64,000 nt of DNA from Marinomonas sp. SBI8L (lineage in GTDB: Bacteria; Pseudomonadota; Gammaproteobacteria; Pseudomonadales; Marinomonadaceae), in assembly GCF_001624705.1 (NCBI RefSeq), contig NZ_JSEO01000002.1:186001-250000 (forward strand), written 5' to 3'. The notes below the pieces were generated by a model. That model was not told the origin of the DNA and ran no database searches. It saw only the letters and a list, made by a program, of their open reading frames with translations. Positions 55,141-63,561 of the stretch are shown piece by piece. Each line of letters starts with the position of its first letter. Within the stretch, counting starts at the first letter, position 1. The translations under genes and the position numbers were made by a program.

Positions 55141-55573
55141 TTCAGCTAGGTATTACTGGGATAAACTCTGTGATCAAAGTGGGCCTCGCTAAGCATGAAG
55201 TCTAGCTTTGTGAAAGGTGCAAACGCACGTCATTGATGCACATCACTTTATAAGTTAATTTGCTTATATTATCGAAAAAAATTGTTAATCTGTTTAGGTC
55301 TTTTGCATACACATAGATGTTACAACTAATAACAGAATTTTTGTTGTCAGTATTTCAATGTGAATTATTTTGTAACTTTATTCATTTTTATGTTTTTTTT
55401 ATTTAAAGTAATCTTTAATCTTATGATTCAAATGACGTTTTTGTGCAAATATATGCAAATGGGTTGACTTTTCTTGCACATTTCGAGTCTCATAGGGAAA
55501 TTGAGTTAACTATTAAAACTATAAGCACATGAATGTGGTTGAGTAAAAAATTACGATTTAACCACTGAATGTG
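55141..55573. promoter_or_regulatory. Upstream region of the RiPP (TOMM) operon
   Basis: About 430 AT-rich bases with no gene. It must contain the promoter of the kinase-precursor-amidohydrolase-YcaO operon, since the preceding terminator is strong. I cannot pick out a convincing -35/-10 pair or an operator by eye. Confidence 0.4.
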
Positions 55574-58500
55574 ATGATTAAGGATGATCAGGTGACATTA
55601 GATTCGTCTATCAAAAACCGCTTTCACTCTAGCAATTACCAATTGATCGAAATGATAGGTCAAGGTGGTTTTGGTATGGTGTTTAAAGCAAGGCAAATTA
55701 GCACTGATCAGACCGTAGCAATAAAATTTCTAACTCTTTCCTCTGAGTTTGATAGTGAAAAAAAGCAAAGATACCTTGAGCGATTTCAAAGAGAGACGGC
55801 TTTAAGTAGTCGTTTACAGCATCCAAACATTGTTCGCCTTTTAGATAAAGGAGTTTGTGATGAAGATTTGGTGTATGCCGTATTTGAATATGTTGATGGA
55901 AAATCACTAAAAGAACTTCTTTCTGAAAAAGGTGCACTGCTTCCTGCGGATACTGCCAACTTAATGGGCCAGGTACTCGACGCTTTATCTCATGCCCATG
56001 AGCAAGGTGTTATACATAGAGATTTAAAACCAGCCAACATTATGCTTAGTAAAGTTGGTACAAAAGAACATATTAAAATCTTGGATTTTGGTATTGGTAC
56101 TCTCAGTAATGAAGTGCGACAGCACGACTATAAATCTATCACCCTAACTAACGAGACTTTAGGTACCCCTTCTTACAGTGCTCCAGAACAATTGCGTGGT
56201 GAGTCACCCTCTATTAAAAGTGATATTTATGTTTGGGGGTTAGTATTTATTGAATGCTTGACTGGTGAGCCTGCAATAACTGGAAACAGTCTCGCTTCAA
56301 TATTTCATAAGCAATTAAGCCTTTCGAATGTTCCTATACCAACAGCAGTAGCTGGTCATCCTGTAGCAAACTTATTAAGACGAGTGCTTAATAAAAAAGT
56401 AAATGAGAGGGCTGGAGATGCTGGACTTATTTACAATGACTTAAAGCAGATTAACATAAACTCTTTGGTTGGAGATTTGTCATTAAAGCAAAACTCTAAT
56501 GACAACGAATACGTTAATGAATTTAATCAATATGGTGATAAAAACAAAGAGTTTGCAATTAGCAATTCTATATGTACTGATGATTTTAATAAAGAAAGTG
56601 TTGCACTAGCTTTACAAGAAACCCAAATCAATACTGCTATTGAAATTAGCTCCAGTATTATTGAGCAAAAACAAATTTCTGTTTTATGTGTCACTTTGAC
56701 ATTAAGCGGCATATTGCATTTTGACAGTAGTGAATCAGATTTAGAGTTATTGGATGTTATACATAGAGATAGTCGTTCTCAAGCGATCGATATAGCAATT
56801 CGTTATGGGGCTTATCATGCTGGAACGCTTGGTGATACTTTGTTGTTTTATTTTGGTTATCCATCTGTAAGTGATAATGACAGTCGTCTTTGCGCTCGAG
56901 CTGCTCTTGATATAACAAGTAATATTAACCAAAGAAACTCATTATTAAAGCAAAGTGAAAAGCTTGAAATTGTAGCTAGAATGGGAATGCATACTGGTAT
57001 TGTTAGTCATTATTCAGATGCAATGCCAGAGGGGGCGGCTATAAATATAGCAATGGAACTTTCTAGATTAGCAAGACCCAAACAGGTGCTTTGCTCGCAA
57101 ACAAGCAGAAGGTTACTTGAAGGATATATTGAATTTAAGATGGCTCTTAATACATCTTTAGGGGTTAATAGTTCTCAGGCTGTACACCAATTGATTGGTG
57201 AAAGGCTTAATGAGGCTTTTGGCTTTTTAAGAAGTACACGAACTGCTAATGCTTTTGTAGGGCGTGATGAGGAGTTAGAGGAGCTAAAAAGTTTTTTTAA
57301 TGGATTACATTCTTCGAAAGCTTCTTATGTGCATATATATGGTGAAGCTGGAATTGGTAAGTCAAGGTTGATTTATGAGGTTAGAGGTTTAGCAAATAGC
57401 TTTCAACATTACTTATCTCAATGCTTACCAGAAAACCAGCATAACGGACTATATCCAATTTTAACAATAATAAAAAATAAATATAACATTCAGGATGTAT
57501 CAAGTGAGTATCATGATAAAAACTTTCTTGAAGCAGTGAAGGTTGCATTGAAAGAGAGTGATGAAATTGATTCTGATATTTCTATTCCGATTCTTCTAAC
57601 TTGGTTGAATATGCCAATACCTGAAGAAATGTCAATAGCACCTTTGGCTGCTGAAGTTCAAAAAGATATTTTATTTAAAGTATTAACATTTTTGTTATTA
57701 AAACCTAGTGAAGGTAGTAATGAGAAAATATTATTCTTTATAGAGGATGTTCACTGGTCAGATCCAATTAGCATAGAGTTTTTTTCGATTTTTTATAAAA
57801 ATAAAATGTTTGATAGGAAAAAACATTTTGTTATTTTTACTTCCAGAACAAGAGCTTCCGAAAAAATAAGTATGAGTGATTGTTGCTTGATTGAACTAGT
57901 CGGCTTGAATGCTGATAAGAGTAAACTATTTATTAATGAATTTTTTAATAGAGATAGTATATCGGCTAGGGTTTATGAAGCTATTATTAGGAGGACTGAT
58001 GGTATTCCTTTTTATATGGAAGAGCTTATTAGTATGATGCTTAATAAAAATATAGTTCATCACTTTAATGGTGTTGTTGATTTTGTTAGTGATAGAGCTA
58101 TTAGTTATATACCTGATACATTGTTAGATTCTTTGCAAACTAAGATTGACAGCTTGTTATACTCAAAAGATACTGCTCAAGTGGCCGCCGTTATAGGTCG
58201 AGAATTTGATTATAAACTTCTTTTAAATGTATCAAATAAAAATAGCTTTGAATTGCAGCGAGATTTAAATGAATTAGTTGCTAAAGATTTGCTATATAAG
58301 CAGCGTATTATTGAAGGTGATGTTTATATTTTTAAACATGCTTTAGTAAGAGATGCAGTTTATGGTGGTTTAAATGCAACGAATAAAAAAAGCATACATA
58401 ATGCTATTGCTAATTCGATTGAAAAAGATAAAAGTAATGATGATGTAAATAATTTGCTGTCATTTCATTATTCATCAGCTGAAAATTATGAAAAATCTGC

Positions 58501-59530
58501 AGTTTATGCAAATGCTTCAGCAGTTGCTTGTATGCAGAGAAGTCAATATGAACAAGCTATTCATTATTCAAAAGTGGCCTATGACTCGGCGTGTCATTAT
58601 GACTCAACTTATGAATTCAAGGTTGAAATTAATCAAATTTTAACAACTGCAACAATGATGACCCTAGGTTGGGGCGGAGAAGAGGTTGAAAAGCTAGTTT
58701 CAAGGTCGCAAAAACTAATTGAAAATCTTTCAGAAAAATCAAATGATTTAAAAGCAAGAACTTATCTTAGTCTAGCTACTTATAATAACGTGCGTGGTAA
58801 TCATAATAAAGTTTATGGGATTATTCGACTGGCATTAAGTATTAATGAACTTGATACTGGTTTAAAGTCTGCTCTATATGCACTAAAGGCACATTGTTTA
58901 TGGTGTCAAGGGAAGTTTGATAAGGCACTTAGTTATACAGAAAGAGCAAGGAGCTTATATGATGATAAATTGCATTATGACCACGCAGAGAAGTTTGGGC
59001 ATGACACAAAAGTTTTTGCATTAAGTTTAGAAGCATTAATTTATGCTAGTTCATCGATGCATGAAATAGCTGAAAAAACTATTCAAAACTCTATAAAATA
59101 TGCAGAAGAAATAAATAGTGTTCACAGTTTATGTATGTCAAAGTTTTATTGGTGTTGTTGTTTATACTTAAATAAAAATTTTGATAAATTAAAAAGTACC
59201 TCAGAAGAGATTTTATCAATTTGTGAGCTGAATAATTTAGCAAATTGGGATGGGGTGACGAATATTATGTTCTCCTTAATCAGCGGTGATGCAGATAAGG
59301 CAGAAGATAGTTTGCGAGATTTGCTTAAGGCTGGAGCATCTCAAATGCAGGGTTTTTGGAATTCTATAATTGCTGAAGTTGAAATTGAAAATGGTAATGA
59401 AATTAAAGCTATTTCAAGGTTAGAGGCTTCAATTCAGCAATCAAGAGAAGTAGAGGATTATTTTTTTGTTGAATTACAACAAAAGATAATGTGTAAGTTA
59501 AATCACAATAAATGGAATAGAAGGAATTAA
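55574..59530 (+). CDS. TOMM-system Ser/Thr kinase / cyclase-like / ATPase / TPR fusion protein
   Basis: About 1318 residues. Residues about 20-290 form a Hanks-type kinase with all key residues: GQGGFG loop, VAIKFL lysine, HRDLKPANIM, DFGIG, SAPEQL. Residues about 365-540 align with class III nucleotidyl cyclases (LGDTLLFYFGYP; RMGMHTG), but the first metal Asp is missing (VLCVTLTLSG). Residues about 555-900 are a STAND/AAA-like ATPase with Walker A GEAGIGKS (about 591-598) and Walker B FFIEDVHWSD. The C-terminal 400 residues look like TPR repeats. This order matches the family described as TOMM kinase/cyclase fusions. The precursor gene starts 2 bases later. A GTG at 55591 with AAGGA upstream is an alternative start. 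The 3' half is visibly more AT-rich. Confidence 0.88.
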   Translation: MIKDDQVTLDSSIKNRFHSSNYQLIEMIGQGGFGMVFKARQISTDQTVAIKFLTLSSEFDSEKKQRYLERFQRETALSSRLQHPNIVRLLDKGVCDEDLVYAVFEYVDGKSLKELLSEKGALLPADTANLMGQVLDALSHAHEQGVIHRDLKPANIMLSKVGTKEHIKILDFGIGTLSNEVRQHDYKSITLTNETLGTPSYSAPEQLRGESPSIKSDIYVWGLVFIECLTGEPAITGNSLASIFHKQLSLSNVPIPTAVAGHPVANLLRRVLNKKVNERAGDAGLIYNDLKQININSLVGDLSLKQNSNDNEYVNEFNQYGDKNKEFAISNSICTDDFNKESVALALQETQINTAIEISSSIIEQKQISVLCVTLTLSGILHFDSSESDLELLDVIHRDSRSQAIDIAIRYGAYHAGTLGDTLLFYFGYPSVSDNDSRLCARAALDITSNINQRNSLLKQSEKLEIVARMGMHTGIVSHYSDAMPEGAAINIAMELSRLARPKQVLCSQTSRRLLEGYIEFKMALNTSLGVNSSQAVHQLIGERLNEAFGFLRSTRTANAFVGRDEELEELKSFFNGLHSSKASYVHIYGEAGIGKSRLIYEVRGLANSFQHYLSQCLPENQHNGLYPILTIIKNKYNIQDVSSEYHDKNFLEAVKVALKESDEIDSDISIPILLTWLNMPIPEEMSIAPLAAEVQKDILFKVLTFLLLKPSEGSNEKILFFIEDVHWSDPISIEFFSIFYKNKMFDRKKHFVIFTSRTRASEKISMSDCCLIELVGLNADKSKLFINEFFNRDSISARVYEAIIRRTDGIPFYMEELISMMLNKNIVHHFNGVVDFVSDRAISYIPDTLLDSLQTKIDSLLYSKDTAQVAAVIGREFDYKLLLNVSNKNSFELQRDLNELVAKDLLYKQRIIEGDVYIFKHALVRDAVYGGLNATNKKSIHNAIANSIEKDKSNDDVNNLLSFHYSSAENYEKSAVYANASAVACMQRSQYEQAIHYSKVAYDSACHYDSTYEFKVEINQILTTATMMTLGWGGEEVEKLVSRSQKLIENLSEKSNDLKARTYLSLATYNNVRGNHNKVYGIIRLALSINELDTGLKSALYALKAHCLWCQGKFDKALSYTERARSLYDDKLHYDHAEKFGHDTKVFALSLEALIYASSSMHEIAEKTIQNSIKYAEEINSVHSLCMSKFYWCCCLYLNKNFDKLKSTSEEILSICELNNLANWDGVTNIMFSLISGDADKAEDSLRDLLKAGASQMQGFWNSIIAEVEIENGNEIKAISRLEASIQQSREVEDYFFVELQQKIMCKLNHNKWNRRN

Positions 59531-59532
59531 TT

Positions 59533-60066
59533 ATGTCAGGATTTAATATTGATAACACTAGCGGAATGCCTCATGGTGATGAGCCATTATTGCCTGCCTT
59601 AGATATTATTTATAGCTGGCGCTCAACATGGTTAAGAGCTATTGCTGTTGCTTGGTCTGATGATAACTTTAAGTCAGTACTGCTTGAAGACTCTCAAAAG
59701 GCGTTTGCAATGCTAGGCTTTACTGGTGAGTCTGAAAACGTAAGTTTGTGGAACTTGTTGCATATCAAAGTTGTAGAGTCTCCAACAGATGCTTCTAATC
59801 CTGATGCAGGTGTTGTGCAGGTAGAAATCCCAGTAAACCATCATATTTATTCACCTAAATATGAAGACGTTATGACGAAGGTAAATGGCACGGATAAAGT
59901 TGTTCAAAAAATCGAAGAAAATGGTTGGAAGGAGTCTGTTGTAAATGGTGCATTAAAAATGTATCTAATTCTTCAGCTACCACCTAAGCCGTTAACTGAC
60001 TCTAAAGATCTAGCGCTCATTGATTATGATGCTGCAGGTAAAATATACCCATTTACAGCATCATAA
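59533..60066 (+). CDS. Probable RiPP precursor, nitrile-hydratase-like leader (TOMM family)
   Basis: A 177-residue protein without signal peptide or membrane segment. Residues about 28-105 follow the nitrile-hydratase-alpha-like leader pattern: AIAVAWSDDNFKSVLLEDSQKAFAMLGF (in pieces), then LLHIKVVESPTD and VVQVEIPV. The C-terminal 70 residues (after about 108) would include the core. It is long for such a leader and contains no cysteine, so azolines could form only at Ser or Thr, for example in KPLTDSKD or at the C-terminal TAS. It resembles the two-chain TOMM precursor family named after Burkholderia BMA_0021, as I recall it. It lies 2 bases after the kinase gene and upstream of the modification genes. 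Confidence 0.72.
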   Translation: MSGFNIDNTSGMPHGDEPLLPALDIIYSWRSTWLRAIAVAWSDDNFKSVLLEDSQKAFAMLGFTGESENVSLWNLLHIKVVESPTDASNPDAGVVQVEIPVNHHIYSPKYEDVMTKVNGTDKVVQKIEENGWKESVVNGALKMYLILQLPPKPLTDSKDLALIDYDAAGKIYPFTAS

Positions 60067-60083
60067 GTTAATAGGCTTGATTT

Positions 60084-61277
60084 ATGAAATATATATTGAT
60101 TGACTCGGATAGACATGTAGTTGAACCATCCGCTGTATGGAAAAATGTAGATGGTTATGAGGTTAATTATGTTCATGATACATATGAAAAAATGGGAGAG
60201 AGAGCTGAAAGGTTAGGACCTGATGCAGCAATTCAATTACCTCCAGATATTTATATTGGTAAATTTCTTATTTTAAATAGCTGGGGTGAAAATGAAAGAT
60301 TAGCTTCAGCTTACAAGAGTAAGAATATACAGAAAAAGCTAGGTTCAGGCATGACACCTGAAAAGCAGATCTTATCTATGAATGATAGTGATATCGAGCA
60401 GGCTGCAATATTTCCTAGTTTTGCAATGTATATAGTTAATCATGAAAAAATACCTCCTAGAGTTTCATTGGAATATGCTTGTTCTTATAATAAGTGGTTA
60501 TATGAATATTGTTCCATTAGCCCCAAAAGGCTAAGAGCTGTTGGAGTAATTAGCCGTCACGAACCATCAAACATGGTAGAGCAATTGGAGAAAGTTATAA
60601 GCAATGGCTGGACTTCAATCACCTTGAGACCAGAAGTGATTTGTGGCCGTACATTAGGGCATGAAGATTATAATGATTTCTGGGCTGCATGTGAAAAGCA
60701 TAATATTGCTGTAGCCTTTCATGGAGGAACTAATCTTCATGCGCCAACGGCTGGAACGGATAGGTTTACTTCTCGTTTCGCTATGCATGCTTGTTCGCAC
60801 CCAATGGAGGCTCAAATGGCATTTGTCTCTTTACTTGAGTCAGGTGTATTAGAGCGACACCCAAGATTGAAGTTTGCCTTTTTGGAAGCGGGTGCATCCT
60901 GGGTGCCTCATTGGTTGTGGCGACTGGATAATATTTGTTATCCAGAATTCCCTACTTTAGTTGAAGAAAATATTAAGATGCTGCCATCCGAATATTTTAA
61001 ACGTCAATGTTGGGTTGGAATTGAGCTTGGTGAGCCATGTTTAAGAGAGGTTATTGATGTAATAGGTCATGACAAACTTTTGTATGGTAGTGACTTTCCT
61101 CATCCTGATCATTTGCAATTTACGACTGAAGATATAGCTCAACAACTCGAAGAGCTGACTGAGATTGAATTGCAAGCAGTGTTAGAGCAAAACGCTAAAG
61201 ATTTTTATGGCTTTGAAGACATAAAAAATGAAGAGGTTTTGTTTAAATCTGAAGATCAACTGGCTGAGGTAAACTAG
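60084..61277 (+). CDS. Metal-dependent amidohydrolase (Amidohydro_2 / ACMSD-like) of the TOMM locus
   Basis: A 397-residue TIM-barrel hydrolase of the amidohydrolase-2 family. The N-terminal metal site reads DSDRHVVEP (residues about 6-14), a D-x-H version of the usual H-x-H. The other ligands are in place: His in AVAFHGGTN (about 213), His in HACSHPMEAQ (about 236 or 239) and Asp in LYGSDFPHPDH (about 336). Members decarboxylate or hydrolyse small molecules. Here, between the precursor and the YcaO gene in one operon, it could trim or hydrolyse the modified peptide, as the unrelated amidohydrolase does in bottromycin. That parallel is inference. Confidence 0.82.
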   Translation: MKYILIDSDRHVVEPSAVWKNVDGYEVNYVHDTYEKMGERAERLGPDAAIQLPPDIYIGKFLILNSWGENERLASAYKSKNIQKKLGSGMTPEKQILSMNDSDIEQAAIFPSFAMYIVNHEKIPPRVSLEYACSYNKWLYEYCSISPKRLRAVGVISRHEPSNMVEQLEKVISNGWTSITLRPEVICGRTLGHEDYNDFWAACEKHNIAVAFHGGTNLHAPTAGTDRFTSRFAMHACSHPMEAQMAFVSLLESGVLERHPRLKFAFLEAGASWVPHWLWRLDNICYPEFPTLVEENIKMLPSEYFKRQCWVGIELGEPCLREVIDVIGHDKLLYGSDFPHPDHLQFTTEDIAQQLEELTEIELQAVLEQNAKDFYGFEDIKNEEVLFKSEDQLAEVN

Positions 61278-61281
61278 TTAC

Positions 61282-63462
61282 ATGGAAAAATCGTCTAGTG
61301 TTTATCATTGGCATGGTCAATTTAATGTCTATGTGTTGAAAAACAAAGATGTCTTGCTGCTGTCCTCTGGGCAGCAGCTTTTATTGCCACAAGAGCAGTT
61401 CCCTTTTGTTGATGAGATTGATGGAAAAAAAACGCTTGATGACATCTTGGTAACTAAGATAAATTTGGATGAGAGAGCGTCGCTTTTCTTATATCAAATA
61501 AACAAACTAGTTGAACTCAACGTAATTAATAAGAGTGCTGGAAATAATGTATATCAAAAGCCTTCATTTGTGGGTGAGCCAATTTCCAGGCTGATTCAAA
61601 GTTCAGAATCAAATATAACCTTTAGCTCCTTAAGTCTGTGTAATGACGCAGTAATAAAGCAAATTGAGCAAAGCCTAACTGCTAGCCTAAATCAAGGTTA
61701 CAATACTGATAAAGACTTGCAGCTAATAGTTGTTGATGATTTATTAGATAAACGAATCGAAGATTGCATTAAATCTGACAATTTTCTTGTGCTTAAAGTC
61801 TCAGGCGAAGCAATTAGTGTAACCTCTATCTTTAGTAAGCATGAGGTCTCTTTATTTATCAAGCTACAAGGTCAGCTTCTAGAGAATCAACCTGTACGTA
61901 AAACTCTAGAGCTTTGTTATCCGACTGATAGTCATGCTTATCCTTTTGAATTTCTTGAGCAGCTTAACAGTAAGTGTATAGATGCTATAGACAGGCTATT
62001 AGAAGAACAGTTCTTTGCATTTGCTAAGTGCGACAATAAAGCAATATCAATTTATAGGCCTAATACTGATTCGTTTGAATCTCATGTTATTAATAATGCT
62101 TTAGGCAACAATGTTGAATTTTCAAATCAGATTGATAGTCCTATAGAGTTAGAGTCGTGCATTAGTCGATTTAATATCGATGGCGGTTCTAGGAGTGTTA
62201 CAGCAACACAAACGGTAGAAAAATTAATGCCGTTAGTCAGTCCTATTACAGGTGTAATTAATCATCTCGAGGTGATAGGTGAAAACCCGAGCTCGCCGAT
62301 AAAAATTTATCGTACTGGATTTTTTAAAACACCAAATAAAGCTGAATTAACTGAGTTTGATCGAAATAGCTTTGTTCAGATATGTTTAGGTAAAGGTGTA
62401 AGTCACGATCAATCTAAAGCGAGTGCCTTATCTGAGGCAATTGAAAGATATGCTGCCCTTTATCAGTCTGATGTGGATTTATTGGAATTAAAACACTCAG
62501 AGCTTTTAGATAAGGGGTTTAGAGCAGTTAATTTTCAGTCTTTAGTGCCATATAGTGCCGACCAGTATCATAAATTTAATCAAGCTGATCATCCGGACTC
62601 CAAGCTTAAGCAGGCTGCGAAACCTTACAGGGATGAATTGATACATTGGTTACCAACTTGGTCTCTGACACTATCAGAGCAGGTATATGTGCCGCTTTCC
62701 CAATGTTTCAGTAATATTCCTTTTTCAGATGATGAATTTGGTCGTTGGCATTCAAATGGTTGTGCGGCTGGAAACACGTTAGAAGAGGCTATTTTACAAG
62801 CGCTTTTTGAGTTGATAGAAAGAGATGCAACTGCAATTTGGTGGTATAACAAGTTAGTTTGTCCAAGGTATGATCTCGATAAGTTAGATCCAGACAACTT
62901 ACAGAAGCTTGATAAGTGTTTGAGTCCTGATAGTGAAGTTGGCCACGACTACTGGGTTTTGGACTTAACGTCTGACTTAGGAATACCCGTTATGGGGGCT
63001 TTCGGCAGAGATAAGGTGACAGGCGGCTTAGTAATGGGCTTTGGCTGTCATTTGATCCCAGAAATGGCGGCTCAAAGAGCTTTGACAGAGCTTTGCCAGT
63101 TGATTCCGATTAGAGATCAAAATGCAGCACCTTTTGACTTTGATTTAATTGAAGTGGGAGAGCACCTCGAAGGTTCAAGTGAGTTAAAATCTAATACCTA
63201 TGCTATTAAGCCTAGTTCAGATATTAAAGATGATATTTCGGCTGTCGTCTCGCAGTTAAAGCTAAATGGTATGGAGGTGATGGTGTTAAATTATAGTCGT
63301 GCTCATATTCCATTATTTACTGCGAAGGTATTTGTACCAGGTTTGTGTCACATTTGGCCCCAGTTAGCGAATGAACGTTTGTATCAAGCGCCAATAAAAA
63401 TGGGGTATTTTGCGGTTGCGAACACAGAGCAATCAATTAATCAGCAAGCCTTGTATATATAA
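61282..63462 (+). CDS. RRE / E1-like / YcaO fusion cyclodehydratase of the TOMM locus
   Basis: A 726-residue protein. Residues about 1-95 resemble the peptide-recognition winged helix (PFVDEIDGKKTLDDILV). Residues about 95-300 match the reduced E1/ThiF-like partner domain (LIVVDDLLDKRIEDCI; FLVLKVSGEAISV), but the CxxC zinc motif is absent. Residues about 330-726 are a YcaO domain with ATP-binding acidic motifs ASALSEAIERYAALYQ (about 380-395) and ALFELIERDATAIWW (about 507-521). It should use ATP to activate backbone amides of the precursor and form azolines, or another backbone change. The C-terminus ends INQQALYI rather than the proline-rich PxPxP of most cyclodehydratases. It starts 4 bases after the amidohydrolase stop. 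Confidence 0.88.
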   Translation: MEKSSSVYHWHGQFNVYVLKNKDVLLLSSGQQLLLPQEQFPFVDEIDGKKTLDDILVTKINLDERASLFLYQINKLVELNVINKSAGNNVYQKPSFVGEPISRLIQSSESNITFSSLSLCNDAVIKQIEQSLTASLNQGYNTDKDLQLIVVDDLLDKRIEDCIKSDNFLVLKVSGEAISVTSIFSKHEVSLFIKLQGQLLENQPVRKTLELCYPTDSHAYPFEFLEQLNSKCIDAIDRLLEEQFFAFAKCDNKAISIYRPNTDSFESHVINNALGNNVEFSNQIDSPIELESCISRFNIDGGSRSVTATQTVEKLMPLVSPITGVINHLEVIGENPSSPIKIYRTGFFKTPNKAELTEFDRNSFVQICLGKGVSHDQSKASALSEAIERYAALYQSDVDLLELKHSELLDKGFRAVNFQSLVPYSADQYHKFNQADHPDSKLKQAAKPYRDELIHWLPTWSLTLSEQVYVPLSQCFSNIPFSDDEFGRWHSNGCAAGNTLEEAILQALFELIERDATAIWWYNKLVCPRYDLDKLDPDNLQKLDKCLSPDSEVGHDYWVLDLTSDLGIPVMGAFGRDKVTGGLVMGFGCHLIPEMAAQRALTELCQLIPIRDQNAAPFDFDLIEVGEHLEGSSELKSNTYAIKPSSDIKDDISAVVSQLKLNGMEVMVLNYSRAHIPLFTAKVFVPGLCHIWPQLANERLYQAPIKMGYFAVANTEQSINQQALYI

Positions 63463-63561
63463 ATTTTACTTATAGGTTTGTTTAAAACTGTAATTATCTG
63501 TAATGGTGTCAGTGTATGGGCGTTGGTACAGTAAAATAACTTAAGGATGAGGGGAAAGGGT

